From Malania oleifera (taxonomy: Eukaryota > Streptophyta > Magnoliopsida > Santalales > Ximeniaceae), in assembly GCF_029873635.1 (NCBI RefSeq), contig NC_080422.1, positions 14,787,936 through 14,851,935 of the forward strand: a stretch of 64,000 nucleotides of DNA, in the 5' to 3' direction. The first letter of the stretch is position 1. Each line of letters opens with the position of its first letter. Of the stretch, positions 47,264-59,396 are shown one piece after another. The position numbers and the translations under genes were made by a program. The notes beneath the pieces were generated by a model. That model did not search any database, was not told the origin of the DNA, and saw nothing but the letters and a program-made list of their open reading frames with translations.

Positions 47264-47944
47264 TGTAATCCCGAGAGGGGGGGGGGGGTGAATTGGGTAT
47301 TTTAAAATTTTATGCGCGGAAGCTTAATCAATTTTAAAACTGATTTTACACGTGCTCTAATAGCAGTATTCTCAAACACTAATCTTATCAATTTATATAT
47401 CCTTAAGTTCTAAAGAGCATGAGCTAATATTTAAATATGAAGCCAAACTACAAGATATTAACAAAACTTACAGCAGATTAATATTGGTAAAAATATTCTC
47501 AGCCACACAAAAATCTATGCTATAACTTGAATGAGTAATGAACCAATACAATAAAATTCCAGCAAATTAAATCAAACTTATATTCGTAACTATAGCAGAG
47601 TTTGTTCAACATGAGTATTCACACATTCACAACATTCACAAATCGAAATAAAACATTCACAGTAGATATATTTCAAGATAAATATGCTTGAAAATAAAGG
47701 AGATAAGGGAAAGAGTGACACCAGAATTTTTTACAAGGTTCGGCAGCTGTGCCTACGTCCTTGCCTCAAGCAACACACTATGAGGATTCACTAATCCCTC
47801 CTTCAGTAGGCGGAGACACCTCTCTCCTTCAGTAGGCGGAGAAGCCTCTCAAGCGAAAACAATCCTTCCGCTTGTCAATGACTCAATCACAAAACCTTCA
47901 GTTTTTCACAATCAAATAAGAATGGATTTGTACAAAACTAATTC
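47264..47944 (-). repeat. 3' LTR of the outer SIRE element, left part
   Basis: Begins TGTAATCCCGAG followed by a G homopolymer of about 12 and TGAATTGGGTATTTT. This closely parallels the start of the inner element's LTRs, so the two elements are related subfamilies. Interrupted at 47,944. Confidence 0.85.
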
Positions 47945-49796
47945 TGAGAATTTAGGTATACTTCCAAGAGGGGGGTGAATTGGGTTTTTAAAAGTTCTTT
48001 GTAACTTAGGTTTGTAAATACCTTAGTTAAGTATTAACCCTTTCAATTTAATTTTCAACAACCACACAATCACGATAATATTGATAAGCAACCTCCCAAA
48101 TTCAGCCAAAAATCCGTTGTACAATCCAAATTCAATCTTTTATGAATGAATGATATTAAAGATCAGCTTTCAAATTCTAGTAACAAACATCAAGATAAGA
48201 TTGATAAAAAATCTCAAATCTTCAATATTCAGAATTCCAATCAACAATGAATAGTGATAATATCAAATATAATTTCAGAAGATTGATTTAATAATCCCAG
48301 CAACTTTCCTTCAATAGAAATAATTAATTTAACAAGATTAACTTCAGCTGTGATATTCAAAACTCATTATTCAAACCCACTCTGAATTGTTTAATCCAAT
48401 CAATGACAATCAATATAGTTTCTTGATTTCAAATATGAACCAAAATCTGGATTTCAGCAACTTCCAATATGCAGCAAGTTCTCAATAAGCATACACGCAG
48501 ATTATATACTTGCAATAAAATAAAGAGATTAGGGAAAAAGAGCTAAAGACTAGATTTTTTACAAGGTTCGGCTAGAAGCCTACGTTTTTGCCCCAAGCAA
48601 TGCTCAGTGAGGATTTTCTTTCTCTAACTTCGTTACCGGGTGAAGTTACAACCTCTCTCCCTCAAAGGTGGAGTTCGCCTCTTTAACGAGAATCCCCTCT
48701 TGCTAGGCAATGATCCAACAATTCTAAATCGTTAAGAAAACAAGAAACAAGAACAAACTTTGTTTGTACAAGTCAAACTCTCAGTTAGAGCAGATTTGTA
48801 CAATTGAAAAACAATATACTTCAATGGTAATCAATATAGAAGATTGAAGTTCAGCAGAATATCACTAGGGTTCTGATTAGAATTAAAATTCTCAGTAGAG
48901 AAGATCAGAAAACTGTGGGTTGTATCAGCAAAAGCATAGCAAGACTTAAGAAAATTATTTCAGCAAGAGAACTTTGAATTTGTAATTTGTATATGCTTGA
49001 TTGTTGTATGTAATTTGTGAAAATGACAAGTATTTATAGAGTAATAAAGCATATTACCGTGTTCCCCAAGTTAGTTTCCGTATTTCCCAAGTTTTCTTAA
49101 AGTTTGGGAGTCAAGAAATCAATTTTGGAAACTTTCCCTCGCTGTTTTAAAAGTTAAAACACGAACTTCAGTCGATTGTGACCTGAGGGTCAGTCGCTTG
49201 AACCTTTTAAGTTCAGCTTATTTTGAAAACTCAGTGTTGAGTCAGTCGACTGTGTTGTAAAGGGTTTAGTTGCCTATTTCGACTCTGTTTGCTTAAAATT
49301 GTTAGCATAAAATGTCAGTCGCCTGATGAAGATCCATTAGTCGTTTGTCCTGCTTACAACTTATGTTTTTCAAAATTTTGATGCCAAAACTTAACTTTTA
49401 ATCTTAAAAAAATAAGCGAGACTTTTAAAATATTTTCCATGATTTTGAAATCAAGTCTCTAAGTCAAAAATATTTCCTAAGTGCTTCATGCTTTAATATT
49501 GAATTGATTGAAGTACTTACACGAGACTTATATATGATAACTCTATCTTAAGAACTAAGTCTTCATGCTTTGGCTTGCTTTGCTCTCAATATCCATCTTG
49601 AAGCTTTCTACCTTCATTAAGCTTTAACTTCATCGGATCTTCTAGCTTTAAATACAAGCTTTAATGAAACTCTTCTTGCACTTGATCTTGATCTTTATGA
49701 TAGCATTTAAGTCCTGAAACTTCACTTAACCAAACATGTTAAGTACCCTTAATTTGTTATTATCAAAACAAGATTCTAAGCCTTGTTTGGCCAACA
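47945..49796 (-). repeat. Left LTR (3' LTR) of the inner SIRE element
   Basis: 1,852 bp, TGAGAATTTAGG to TTGGCCAACA. On the inner side the sequence continues ATCTTCCCATTTTTG, the polypurine tract on the minus strand. Carries GTCGAC-type motif pairs at about 49,168-49,360. Confidence 0.92.
49160..49365. repeat. Paired CAGTCGACTG / CAGTCGCCTG motifs in the left LTR
   Basis: Three units: CAGTCGATTG with CAGTCGCTTG (22 bp), CAGTCGACTG with TAGTTGCCTA (24 bp), and CAGTCGCCTG with TAGTCGTTTG. The right LTR at 58,767-58,952 carries the same three with a few differences. Confidence 0.88.
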
Positions 49797-50299
49797 ATCT
49801 TCCCATTTTTGATGATGACAAATAAGGTGCAAAAATGAGTAAGCCTTAATAAGACCCCCTCCTTACAATAAGCATAATCTTAACAATATTTGTAAAGTAG
49901 AACATATATCATGAACATATCATATAACTCGTATCATCAGATTGCATCAAACTTAGTTTCATTTCATCAAGTTCAATTCAAGCTCAGATTTCAAGATCAG
50001 TGTCATACATAGTAATGTCAGTTTCATTTCATCAAGTTCAATTCAAGCTCAAATTTCAAGATCAATGTTATTCATAATTCATCAATGTCAATTTCCATGC
50101 TCATGCTCAGTTTTGCCCAAACATCTCCCCCTTTTGACATCAATCAACAAGAGAAGGTTATCAATAAACACATAAAAAGTCTAATGCATGGGGCTAGTAT
50201 AAGCAAAAAAAAGATAATTACCATTCATCATGCATAAGAAGATAAGCAATAAATCCCAAAATAGCATGAGAAAAATCAAAAGAGCAAAAGAAAAAAAGT

Positions 50300-51510
50300 T
50301 GTATTAGATGCACATATTACAACCAGGTAGGTTCAAGCAAAGAAAACATCTAAGCATCAGTTGCATCTTCATTGTCAGCTTCATTTTCATCTTCATCTTC
50401 TTCCTCAGCATCACCAGAACTAGTCTCCATTGGAGCCTTACCGCGTGAAGAACCAGCCATATGCTATTCAATGCGGCCAAGCCTTTGATCAAGAGCTGTG
50501 TAATTTGCTTGAAGCGAGTTGAAACCAGAATGTACTTCACCATGAAAATAAGTGAGCTGCTGCTGATAAGCAATGAACCAGGAAGGGGTGTCATCTGCCA
50601 ATGGAGCAGGTTGCTGAACAGGTGACTGTGGTACAAGAGTTTGTTGACGTTGCCTACCACCTTTGGGAAACCACCCTTGATTATGTCGTTCATACCCCAT
50701 TTGCTTGAGTGTAGTAGAAGAAAAGATGTCATTGTGAGTTCTCTTGATGAACATTGTGGATGGAGTGGATACACCAAGATGTGCAAAGACAAGGTTCAAA
50801 ATTCCGCCATACAGAAGAATTACTCTACGAGCTTCTTCTCTAGAAATCATCCATTTCAGGATTAAGCTTGGTAAGTCAAGCTTTTTACCTTTGAGCAAGC
50901 ACCACATGACAAAACAATCTAGATAAGAAACGTAGTCATGTGATCCTATCCTTGGTAAAATATTGTAGGTGATAAGCTTCTGTAGGATTTAAGCTTGAAT
51001 GTTCAGCTGATTATAAAGGGGAGGATGACCAAAGTAGACAGTGTCTTTAGGTATAACTAGAGGTAGAAATTCCTCAGGGGAGAAATCTTGAGCCATAATC
51101 CAAGATTGGCCAAGAGATGGACACTCAAACTCTCCTTGTTTGATGTGTAGAATGGTTGCTAAGGTTTGTGGAGTTCGAGCAAGTGATTTACCCATAACTT
51201 CAGTGGAGGTTACTGTGTCCCCTTTTACCATATTGGCATAAAAGAGTTTAACAAAGTTCGGATATAGTCCTTTTGCTTGATATGTAATGAACTTTTTCCA
51301 TCCTAAAGTTCTAAATATAGGTAAAATGGCGGGAAAATCATTTTCAAAGAATGTAGTGTCTAAGACCTTACCGGAAATAGGTTCAGTAGTTCGAAGATGT
51401 TCTTTGTATAGTTGCTTTGCGTGAGGAGTCACAAGAAATTGCTCTATGTTGTTGCTGTCATCTTTCCTAGAAGAAGAGCCTTTGTTTTTCGTTCGTGGCA
51501 TGATGATTTT
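50300..51510 (-). other. Third coding region after pol, inner SIRE element
   Basis: Downstream of pol on the minus strand. The start near 51.5 kb reads MPRTKNKGSSSRKDDSNNIE, followed by FRTLGWKKFITYQAKGLYPN and FVKLFYANMVKGDTVTSTEV. This is a plant-specific domain often annotated as 'putative plant transposon protein'. The later part has GGILNLVFAHLGV and an acidic end. In SIRE1 of soybean the region in this place was called env-like; no convincing signal peptide or membrane anchor is seen here, so that name is not adopted. Broken. Confidence 0.7.
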
Positions 51511-51699
51511 GAGAAAAACGAATGGTGAAATCCTTTGAAATCAAGTGAGAATGAAGTAGGATGATGAACTTCTAGGTTTAATCGGAAGATATTATGTGAG
51601 AGAACTAGTAGATGAAGGAGAAAAGGGTTTAGAAGAGAGGAGAAGCAGGGTCAGTAGACCGAGGATTTAAAAAAAATTAGGGTTTACGCATTGTTCGTA

Positions 51700-51900
51700 T
51701 TTAAATCGCTGTCAGTCAATTGACTGATATCAATGAGTTAGTCGCCTGACGTTTGTGTTTATTTAAAATTTCACCAAACAGTAGCAAGTCAGTCGACTAT
51801 GCCTCAGAGAGTCAGTCGCCTGACAAGTCTGATCCTGAGAACCTTAGCAAGTAAGAGAGTGATCAGTCGACTGTGGATTAATTATCAGTCGCCTGACCTT
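51700..51900. repeat. Paired CAGTCGACTG / CAGTCGCCTG motifs between pol and the third coding region
   Basis: Three two-part units. Two have clean CAGTCGACT(A/G) followed by CAGTCGCCTGAC with starts 22-23 bp apart; one has CAGTCAATTGACTG followed by TAGTCGCCTGAC. The same unit occurs in this element's LTRs. Confidence 0.88.
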
Positions 51901-52059
51901 ACTTGCCTAACTTAACACTTATCCAAATTTCCTTCTCTAGACTACTTCTCTACTATGCAATAAACTTAGTTCACATCTTATAGAAATGAATTTGTCCTCT
52001 GGAAGAGGTTTTATAAAGATGTCAGCCGATTGATCATTTGTATTCGCAAACTCAAGTGT

Positions 52060-53450
52060 GATATCCTATTTTTGCACATGATCTTGCAAAAAATGATGCC
52101 TAATATCGATATGCTTGGTTCTTGAATGAGATATGGGATTTTTGGAACTATTGATGGCGCTGGTACTATCACATTTTATAGGTACAACCGAATACTCCAA
52201 ATTGAAATCTTTTAACTGTTGTTTCATATAGAGAGTTTGTGCACAACAGCTACCTTCTGCCACGTACTTTGCTTCCGTAGTAGATAGTGCTATGGAATTT
52301 TGTTTCTTGGAGAACCAGGATACCAGAGATCTTCCTAGGAAGTGACAAGTGCCACTTGTGCTTTTTCGATCAATTTTACATCATGCATAATCTGCATCTG
52401 AATAGCTTATCATCTCAAAGCCTGTATCTTTAGGATACCATAGACCTAAGTCGATAGTACCTATCAAATATCTTAAGATTCTCTTGACGGCTATTTGGTG
52501 AGATTCTTTAGGGGCTGCTTGAAACCGGGCGCACATACATACACTGAACATAATGTCTGGTCTACTGGCTGTAAAATAAAACAAACTTCCTATCATGCCT
52601 CGGTAGTATTTCATATCTACCGGTTTTCCTTTTTCATCTTTATCAAGATTTATAGACGTACTCATTGGGGTCCCTAAAGGCTTGCTACCTTCTATATCGA
52701 ATTTCTTAAGCAAGTTTCTTATGTATATTTTGACTGATTTATGAAAGTCCCAGTTTTAGCTTGCTTAATTTGAAGTTCAAGAAAGTAGGTCAACTCACCC
52801 ATCATACTCATTTCAAATTCATCCTGCATGCACTTTATAAAGTCTTTGCATAACACTTCATTTGTAGCACCAAAAATGATATCATCCACATGTATTTGTA
52901 TAATAAGCATATCTTCATTTTTAGCTTGAATAAATAGTGTGCTGTTCATTTTTCCTCTAGAGAAACCATTTTCCAACAAAAATCCACTTAAACGCTTATA
53001 CTAGGCTCTAGGAGCTTGTTTTAGTCCGTATAATGTTTTTGTTAGTCTAAACACGTGATTAGGGTAATAAAAATCCTCAAATCCTGGAGGTTGTGTTACA
53101 TATACTCCTTCATTTATAAATCCATTTAAAAATGCACTCTTCACATCCCTTTGATAGAGTTTAAAATCTTTGTGAGATGCATAGGCTAATTGCATTCTTA
53201 TGACTTCCATTCTAGCTACGGGAGCAAAGGTCTCATCGTAGTTTATTCCTTCTTCTTGATTATATCCTTGAGCTACAAGTTTAGCCTTATTACGCACTAC
53301 AATGTCATTTTCATTATTCTTATTCCTAAACACCCATTTGGTTCCAATTACTGAATGATCAGCGGGTCCAGGAACTAATTCCCAAACTTTATTTCTTTTA
53401 AACTGATTTAATTCTTCTTGCATGGCTACTATCCAAGAGTCATCACTTAA
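52060..53450 (-). other. RT and RNase H region of the inner SIRE element
   Basis: RT: VIGTKWVFRNKNNENDIVVR, AKLVAQGYNQEEGINYDETF, YQRDVKSAFLNGFINEGVYV, LYGLKQAPRA and IQIHVDDIIFGATN. The C-terminal part reads RPDIMFSVCMCARFQAAPKE and AVKRILRYLIGTIDLGLWYP. RNase H (IKCDSTSAINSSKNPISHSR, TKHIDIRHHFLQDHV) ends near 52.06 kb. VDDIIFGAT is characteristic of the SIRE lineage. Broken. Confidence 0.88.
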
Positions 53451-53497
53451 TGCTTCATCAATGTTCTTGGGTTCCTCCAGAGATAGGAACGCGTAAT

Positions 53498-54188
53498 CAT
53501 GGTCTTAAATTTCCACGAAACTATCGAAATTTCCGTCGAAATTTCCAATTTCCAATTTCCGTAGAAATTTCCAATTTCCGTCACCTTCAAAATCGAAATG
53601 GCAGTCAATTTCCATCTTGCATAATTTCCGTCGAAATCTCAACGAATCATCCGAAATTTATCGAAACCTTGAAATTTTAGCGAAATTTGTCAAAATTTAT
53701 CGAAACCTTGAGAGTGAAGTGAAATTTCTCTTTTAACTTATTTTATTTATTTTATCGAAACAAAAGGTTATCACAAGTGCTTTTGAAATTATATGAAAAA
53801 ATAAACTTATAGTAATATTTTATTTAACCATTCATGTCTAAATTATCAATATTTGTATAATAAATAATATTTAAATGATTTATGAATTTCATTTGCATTA
53901 ACTGAATATGTTTAATGTACATTATCTTACAAACATGTTTGATACACATACTATTTTACAACTTTTCCACCTCATACAAAACATATATGTATTTAATTTG
54001 TAATATATTAGTCTTAAAACTTATATTTTTATGTTTGTTAACCATTTCTAAAGTTTCACAAAGAATTCCATGCTTTACTACTAGTTTCCGTTATTTTTTC
54101 AAATCGAAATCGGTATCGACATCGAAATTGAAATTTCCGTACTTTTGGAGCTTCGAAATTTGAGTCGAAATCGAAATTTAAGACCCTG
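53498..54188. mobile_element. Non-autonomous hAT transposon, TSD CGCGTAAT
   Basis: 691-bp element with terminal inverted repeats CATGGTCTTAAATTTC and, at the other end read on the minus strand, CAGGGTCTTAAATTTC. It is flanked by the exact 8-bp repeat CGCGTAAT (53,490-53,497 and 54,189-54,196). A CAGGG-type end plus 8-bp TSD is diagnostic of the hAT superfamily. Both ends carry dense copies of GAAATTTCC/CGAAATTT, likely subterminal transposase sites. There is no transposase coding capacity, so it depends on an autonomous relative. It inserted into the pol of the inner SIRE element and is the youngest layer there. Confidence 0.9.
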
Positions 54189-54399
54189 CGCGTAATAACT
54201 ACACATATTTTTTAAAGAGGATCTAGTAGATACTCCTCGTGAAGGTTCACCAATAATTTGATCATTTGGGTGATTTCTAACAAACTTCCATTCTTTAGGT
54301 AGTTCAGATTGATCTATAAGTCTATTATCTGAAGTTGAGCCCAATTCCTTTTTCTCATCTTTTACTTCTTGAATTTGTAAGTCTTCTAGACTTTGCTTT

Positions 54400-55680
54400 A
54401 TTTTAGCTTCTTCAATATCAGATGGTTTAGAGAATGGATTTGCTTCATCAAAGGTTACATGTATTGATTCTATGATTGTAAGGGTCCTTTTGTTATAGAT
54501 TCTAAAAGCTTTACCATTCAATGCATATCCTAAGAAGATTCCTTAGTCTGATTTTGCATCAAATTTTCCTAAGTCCTCTTTATTGTTCAATACGAAGCAC
54601 TTACATCCAAACACGTGAAAGTAAGATATGTTTGGTCTTCTTCCTTTCCAAAGTTCATAGAGGTTCTTCTCTAGGCTTGATCTAAGAGAGACTCTATTCA
54701 TCGCATAACATGCGGTATTTACTGCTTCAACCCAAAAGTGCTTAGGTAAATTATGCTCATTTAGCATAGTCCTAGCCATTTCTTGAAGCGACCTATTCTT
54801 CCTTTCAACAACTCCATTTTGTTGAGAAGTACGAGGTGCCGAAAAGTTGTGAGCTATACCATATTCATCACAGAATTTTTCAATGTCTTTATTTTTGAAT
54901 TCTCTTCCACGATCACTTCTGATATTTAGAACTCCGTATCCTTTTTTGTTTTGGAGCTTCTTGCACAAGTTGATTAGCATCTTACATACTTCGTCTTTGG
55001 AGGATAAGAAGAATACCCAAGTAAACCTGGAGTAGTCATCAATAATGACGAAAGTGTATTGCTTTCCTCCTAGACTTTGAGTTCTAGTAGGGCCAAATAA
55101 GTCTAAGTGAATAAGTTCCAAAGGCCTACTAGTGGAAATGGGCTTCTTCCTTTTAAAACTTGTTTTAGTTTGCTTCCCAAGTTGGCAAGCATCACAAATT
55201 TTTTCCTTTACGAACTTAGTGCTGGGTAGACCTTTGGCTAAGTTTTTTTAGCTAATTTAGACAATAGATCCGTACTAGCGTGTCTTAGTCTTCTATGCCA
55301 CAGCCAGTTGGCTTCATTCATAGCTGTTAGGCATGTGACTTCCTGAGATATCAGGTTTTCAAAATTTATGCAATACACATTATCAACTCTATTTGCAATG
55401 AACAAGATATCATGCTTTTCTGTGTTTTCGACTACGCGCTTGTCTTGTTTAAATATTACATCAAAGCCTTTATCACTTAATTGACTAATGCTAAGCAGAT
55501 TATGCTTCAACCCATCTACCAATAAAACATCATAAATAGTTAAGGAGGGTTCTTTACCTACTTTTTCTATACCCATTATTCTACCTTTAGCATTGTCTCC
55601 GAAGGTGACATGTCCACCATCCTTTTGCATTAATGTGGTAAATTTGGACTTGTCTCCGGTCATGTCTTGAACACCCACTA
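54400..55680 (-). other. Pre-integrase and integrase region of the inner SIRE element
   Basis: The protease-to-integrase linker is marked by VGKEPSLTIYDVLLVDGLKH and LLSISQLSDKGFDVIF, then WLWHRRLRHAS. The integrase core reads MELIHLDLFGPTRTQSLGGK, FVIIDDYSRFTWVFFL, IRSDRGREFKNKDIEKFC and TSQQNGVVERKNRSLQEMAR. The DDE residues of the core are visible. Broken. Confidence 0.87.
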
Positions 55681-55699
55681 TCCAAGTACCATTTGTCTT

Positions 55700-57310
55700 T
55701 TGATGGAGTGGTCCTAAAATACATCTACAAGAAGGATTTCAAGGTGTTACTTTTGGTACCCAATCCTTCTTAGGTTTTTTTAATTTAGTTTTAGCTTCAG
55801 TTTTGACTCTCAATACTTTCTTGATTTTAACATTTTTTCTTTTAAATGGACATTCAAACTTTATATGTCCTTTTTTCTTACACAAGAAACAAGTAGTATG
55901 TTCATATGCATTTGTGGAAGATGTGCTAGCAAAGTGTTTTGATGCCTTTACGAAATACCCCATGTAAAGGTTCTTTTTCTTTTTGTTTTCAACTCCATTG
56001 AATCCAATTCCTTCTTTATCCAAGGACATTCTTTGTGATCCAACTAGTTTATCAAAGTTTTCTTTTCCTCTAGTAAAGTTGTAGATGATTTTGTCTTTAT
56101 TTTAAATTTTACTCTTAAGATCATATATTTCTGAGTCCTTTACATTTTCACCATTTACTTGAAGCTTTACTAAGTCTTGGGACATTTTGTTTATTTTACT
56201 CATAAGTTCATCAATAAGTGAGTCCTTTTCTTTTTTAGCTAATATTGAAGTCTCTAGTTGATTCTTTAACTTTTCATTTTGTTCTTTCAAAGCTATGTTT
56301 CTTTTGGTTACTTTTATGAACCTATTATGCAAAGAAAATAATTCAGCTTGCGTTTCTCTATATGAGGGCATGCTTTCACATGTGTCACTACATGATTCAG
56401 CACTAGATTCTTCTTCTTGTGAGCTAGAGTGGGAATTTACCTTGTCATCTTTTGCCATGAAATAGAGGTTTGCCATATCTTGATCGCTTGATTCATTTTC
56501 TGATTCACTTGAGCTTGAGTCATCCCACGTGGTAGCTTTCATCGCCTTCTTTTTCTTTTTCTTGGCGTCTTTTTTAAGCTGTGGACAATCAAGTTTTATA
56601 TGTCCAACTTTCTTGCAATTATAGCATGTAGGAGATTCATTTTTTGTTTCCTTTTTGCTAGTTTCTCCTTTATCATATTTTGAGCTTTTGAATTTTCAAG
56701 TAAATTTCTTGTTCTTCTTAAAGAATTTTCCAAATCTTTTAGTAATTAAGGCTATATCATTGTCATCTTGTTCGTTGTGTTCTTCTTCACTAGAACTTTC
56801 TTTTGCAGCTTTAAGAGCTATTGATTTCTTGTGTTTGCTACCTTCAGAATTTCTTTCATTTATCACCATCTTGTATGTGAGGAGCGATCTTATTAATTCA
56901 TCTAGGGAGTTATTTTTCAAATTTCTTCCTTCCATTATTGCAGTGGCTTTAGGTTCCCAAATTGGTGGAAGTCCTCTAAGGATTTTTCAAATCATCTCAT
57001 AGGTAGAGTAGTTTTTCCCTAATGCATTAAGAGAGTTTATTATATGGGTAGACCTAATATACATACTAGTGATGGTTTCTTCAAGGTTCATTCTAAATGC
57101 CTCATACTCGCTGGTGAGCATGTCAATTCTACTATCCCTTATGTCAACCGTTCCTTCATAAGTTACTTCAAGCTTATCCCAAATTTCTTTAGCTGATTTA
57201 CATCCCGTGATCCTATTGAATTTATTAACGTTTAGGGCACAATATAGTGCATTCATTCCACTAGAATTTATTTGCAGCATCTTTAGATCATTGTCAGTCA
57301 TCTCTTTTTC
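55700..57310 (-). other. gag region of the inner SIRE element
   Basis: The UBN2-type core lies at about 56.99-57.3 kb (ALYCALNVNKFNRITGCKSA, KEIWDKLEVTYEGT). Zinc knuckles lie near 56.6 kb (CYNCKKVGHIKL form) and near 55.87 kb (CFLCKKKGHIKFECP). Between them is an acidic, serine-rich, coiled-coil-like stretch (SSSESENESSDQDM; LKEQNEKLKNQLETSILAKK). Long gag proteins of this kind are typical for SIRE. Broken. Confidence 0.85.
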
Positions 57311-57558
57311 ATCCTTAGGTATTTCTTTGTTATCTTTTTTTTTTAAGTGGGGATGAGGTCACTATGTGTGACTACTTTCCAAGCTTTCCAATCCATGGTT
57401 TGCAAATATATTCTCATTTGTTGTTTCCAGAAGGTGTAGTTAACACTGCAGAAGATTGGTGGTCTAGATGAGGATTGGCCCCCGCCAAAAGGAGATACAC
57501 CTAGGCGTGCCATAGGGATCTTTATGTAGCTTCTAATTTAAGATTTACTACAACCTAG

Positions 57559-57570
57559 TCTCTAATACCA
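57559..57570 (-). other. Primer binding site (tRNA-iMet type)
   Basis: On the minus strand TGGTATTAGAGA, two bases inside the 5' LTR and close to the usual initiator-Met complement. Confidence 0.85.
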
Positions 57571-57572
57571 AT

Positions 57573-59396
57573 TGAGAATTTAGGTATACTCCTAGGAGGG
57601 GGGTGAATTGGGTTTTTAAAATTTCTTTGTAACTTTGGTTTGTAAATACCTTAGTTAAGTATTAACCCTTTCAACTTAATTTACAACAACCACACAATCA
57701 CAATAATATTGATCAGCAACCTCACAAATTCAGCCAACAAGCCGTTGTACAATTCAAATTCAATCTTTTATGAATGAATGATATTAAAGATCAGCCTTTA
57801 AATTCTAGTAACAAATATCAAGATAAGATTTATCAAAAATCTCAGATCTTCAATATTCAGAATTCCAATCAACAATGAATAGTGATAATATCAAATATAA
57901 TTTCAGAAGATTGATTTAATAATCCCAGCAACTTTCCTTCAATATAAATAATTAATTTAACAAGATTAACTTCATCCGTGATATTCAAAACTCAGTATTC
58001 AAATCCACTCTGAATTGTTTAATCCAATCAATGACAATCAATATAGTTTCTTGATTTCAAATATGAACCAAAATTAGTATTTCAGCAACTTCCAATATGC
58101 AGCAAGTTCTCAATAAGCATACACGCAGACTATATACTTGCAATAAAATAAAGAGATTAGGGAAGAAGTGCTGAAGAACATATTTTTTACAAGGTTCGGC
58201 TAGAAGCCTACGTCCTTGCCCCAAGCAACACGCTGTGAGGATTTTCCTTTTCTAACTTCGTTACTAGGTGAAGTTACAACCTCTCTCCCTCAAAGGTGGA
58301 GTTTGCCTCTCTAATGAGAATCCCCTCTCTCTAGGCAACGATCCAACAATGCTGAATCGTTAAGAAAACAAGAAACAAGAACAATCTTTGTTCGTACAAG
58401 TAGAACTCTCAGTTAGAGCAGATTTGTACAATTGAAAAACAATATACTTCAACAATAATTAATATAGAAGATTGAAGCTCAATAGAATATTACCAGGGTT
58501 CTGATTAGAATTGAAATTCTCAATAGAAAAGATTAGAAAACCATGGGTTGTATCAGCAAAAGCACAACAAGACTTAAGAAAATTATTTCAACAGGAGAAC
58601 TTTGAATTTGTAATTTGTGAAAATAACAAGTATTTATAGAGTAATAAAGCATATTACCGTGTTCCCCAAGCTACTTGCCATATTTTACAAGTTTTCTCAA
58701 AGTTTGGGAGTCAAGAAATCAAATTTGGAAACTTTCTCTCGTTGTTTTAAAAGTTAAAACACGAACTTCAGTTGACTGTGACCTGAGGGTCAGTTGCCTA
58801 AGCCTTTTAAGTTCAGTCTATTTTGAAAAATCAGTGTTGAGTTAGTCGACTGTGCTCTAAAGGGTCAGTCGCCTGTCTCGACTCTGTTTGCTTAAAATTG
58901 TTAGCATAAAATGTTAGTCGCCTGATGCAGATCCATCAATCGCCTGTCCGTCTTACAGCTTATGTTTTTTAAAATTTTGATTCCAAAACTTTAACTTTTA
59001 ATCTTAAAAAAATAAGTGAGACTTTTAAAATATTTTTCATGATTTTGAAATCAGGTCTCTTAAGTCAAAATTTTTTTTAAGAGCTTCATGCTTCAGTATT
59101 GAATTGATTGAAGTACTTACACGAGACTTATATATGATAACTCTTTCTTAAGAACTAAGTTTTCATGCTTTGGCTTGTTTTGCTCTCAATATCCATCTTG
59201 AAGCTTTCTATCTTCATTAAGCTTTAACGTCATCAAATCTTCTAGCTTTAAATACAAGCTTTAATGAAACTCTTCAAGCACTTGATCTCGATCTTTATGA
59301 AAGCATTTGAACCCTGAAACTTCACTCAACCAAACATGTTAAGTACCCTTGATTTGTTATCATCAAAACAAGATTCTAAGCCTTGTTAGGCCAACA
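57573..59396 (-). repeat. Right LTR (5' LTR) of the inner SIRE element
   Basis: 1,824 bp with the same ends as the left LTR. Carries the matching motif array at about 58,767-58,952. Confidence 0.92.

Larger units (their letters stand above)
47945..59396 (-). mobile_element. Inner SIRE-type copia element
   Basis: 11.45-kb minus-strand element inserted in the LTR of the outer SIRE element. LTRs are 1,852 and 1,824 bp. Flanks are AATTC and AACTC, a 5-bp TSD with one difference. A primer binding site and polypurine tract are present. Coding order on the minus strand is gag (two zinc knuckles), protease, integrase, RT, RNase H, third coding region: the SIRE layout. A 691-bp hAT transposon sits between integrase and RT. 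Broken, with about eight to ten interruptions. The LTRs differ by roughly 5 percent by eye, suggesting about two million years. Confidence 0.92.

Noticed and set aside
50300-51510. Envelope glycoprotein
   Set aside because: No convincing signal peptide, cleavage site or membrane anchor. Similarity is to a plant-specific transposon-protein domain, so only 'third coding region' is used.
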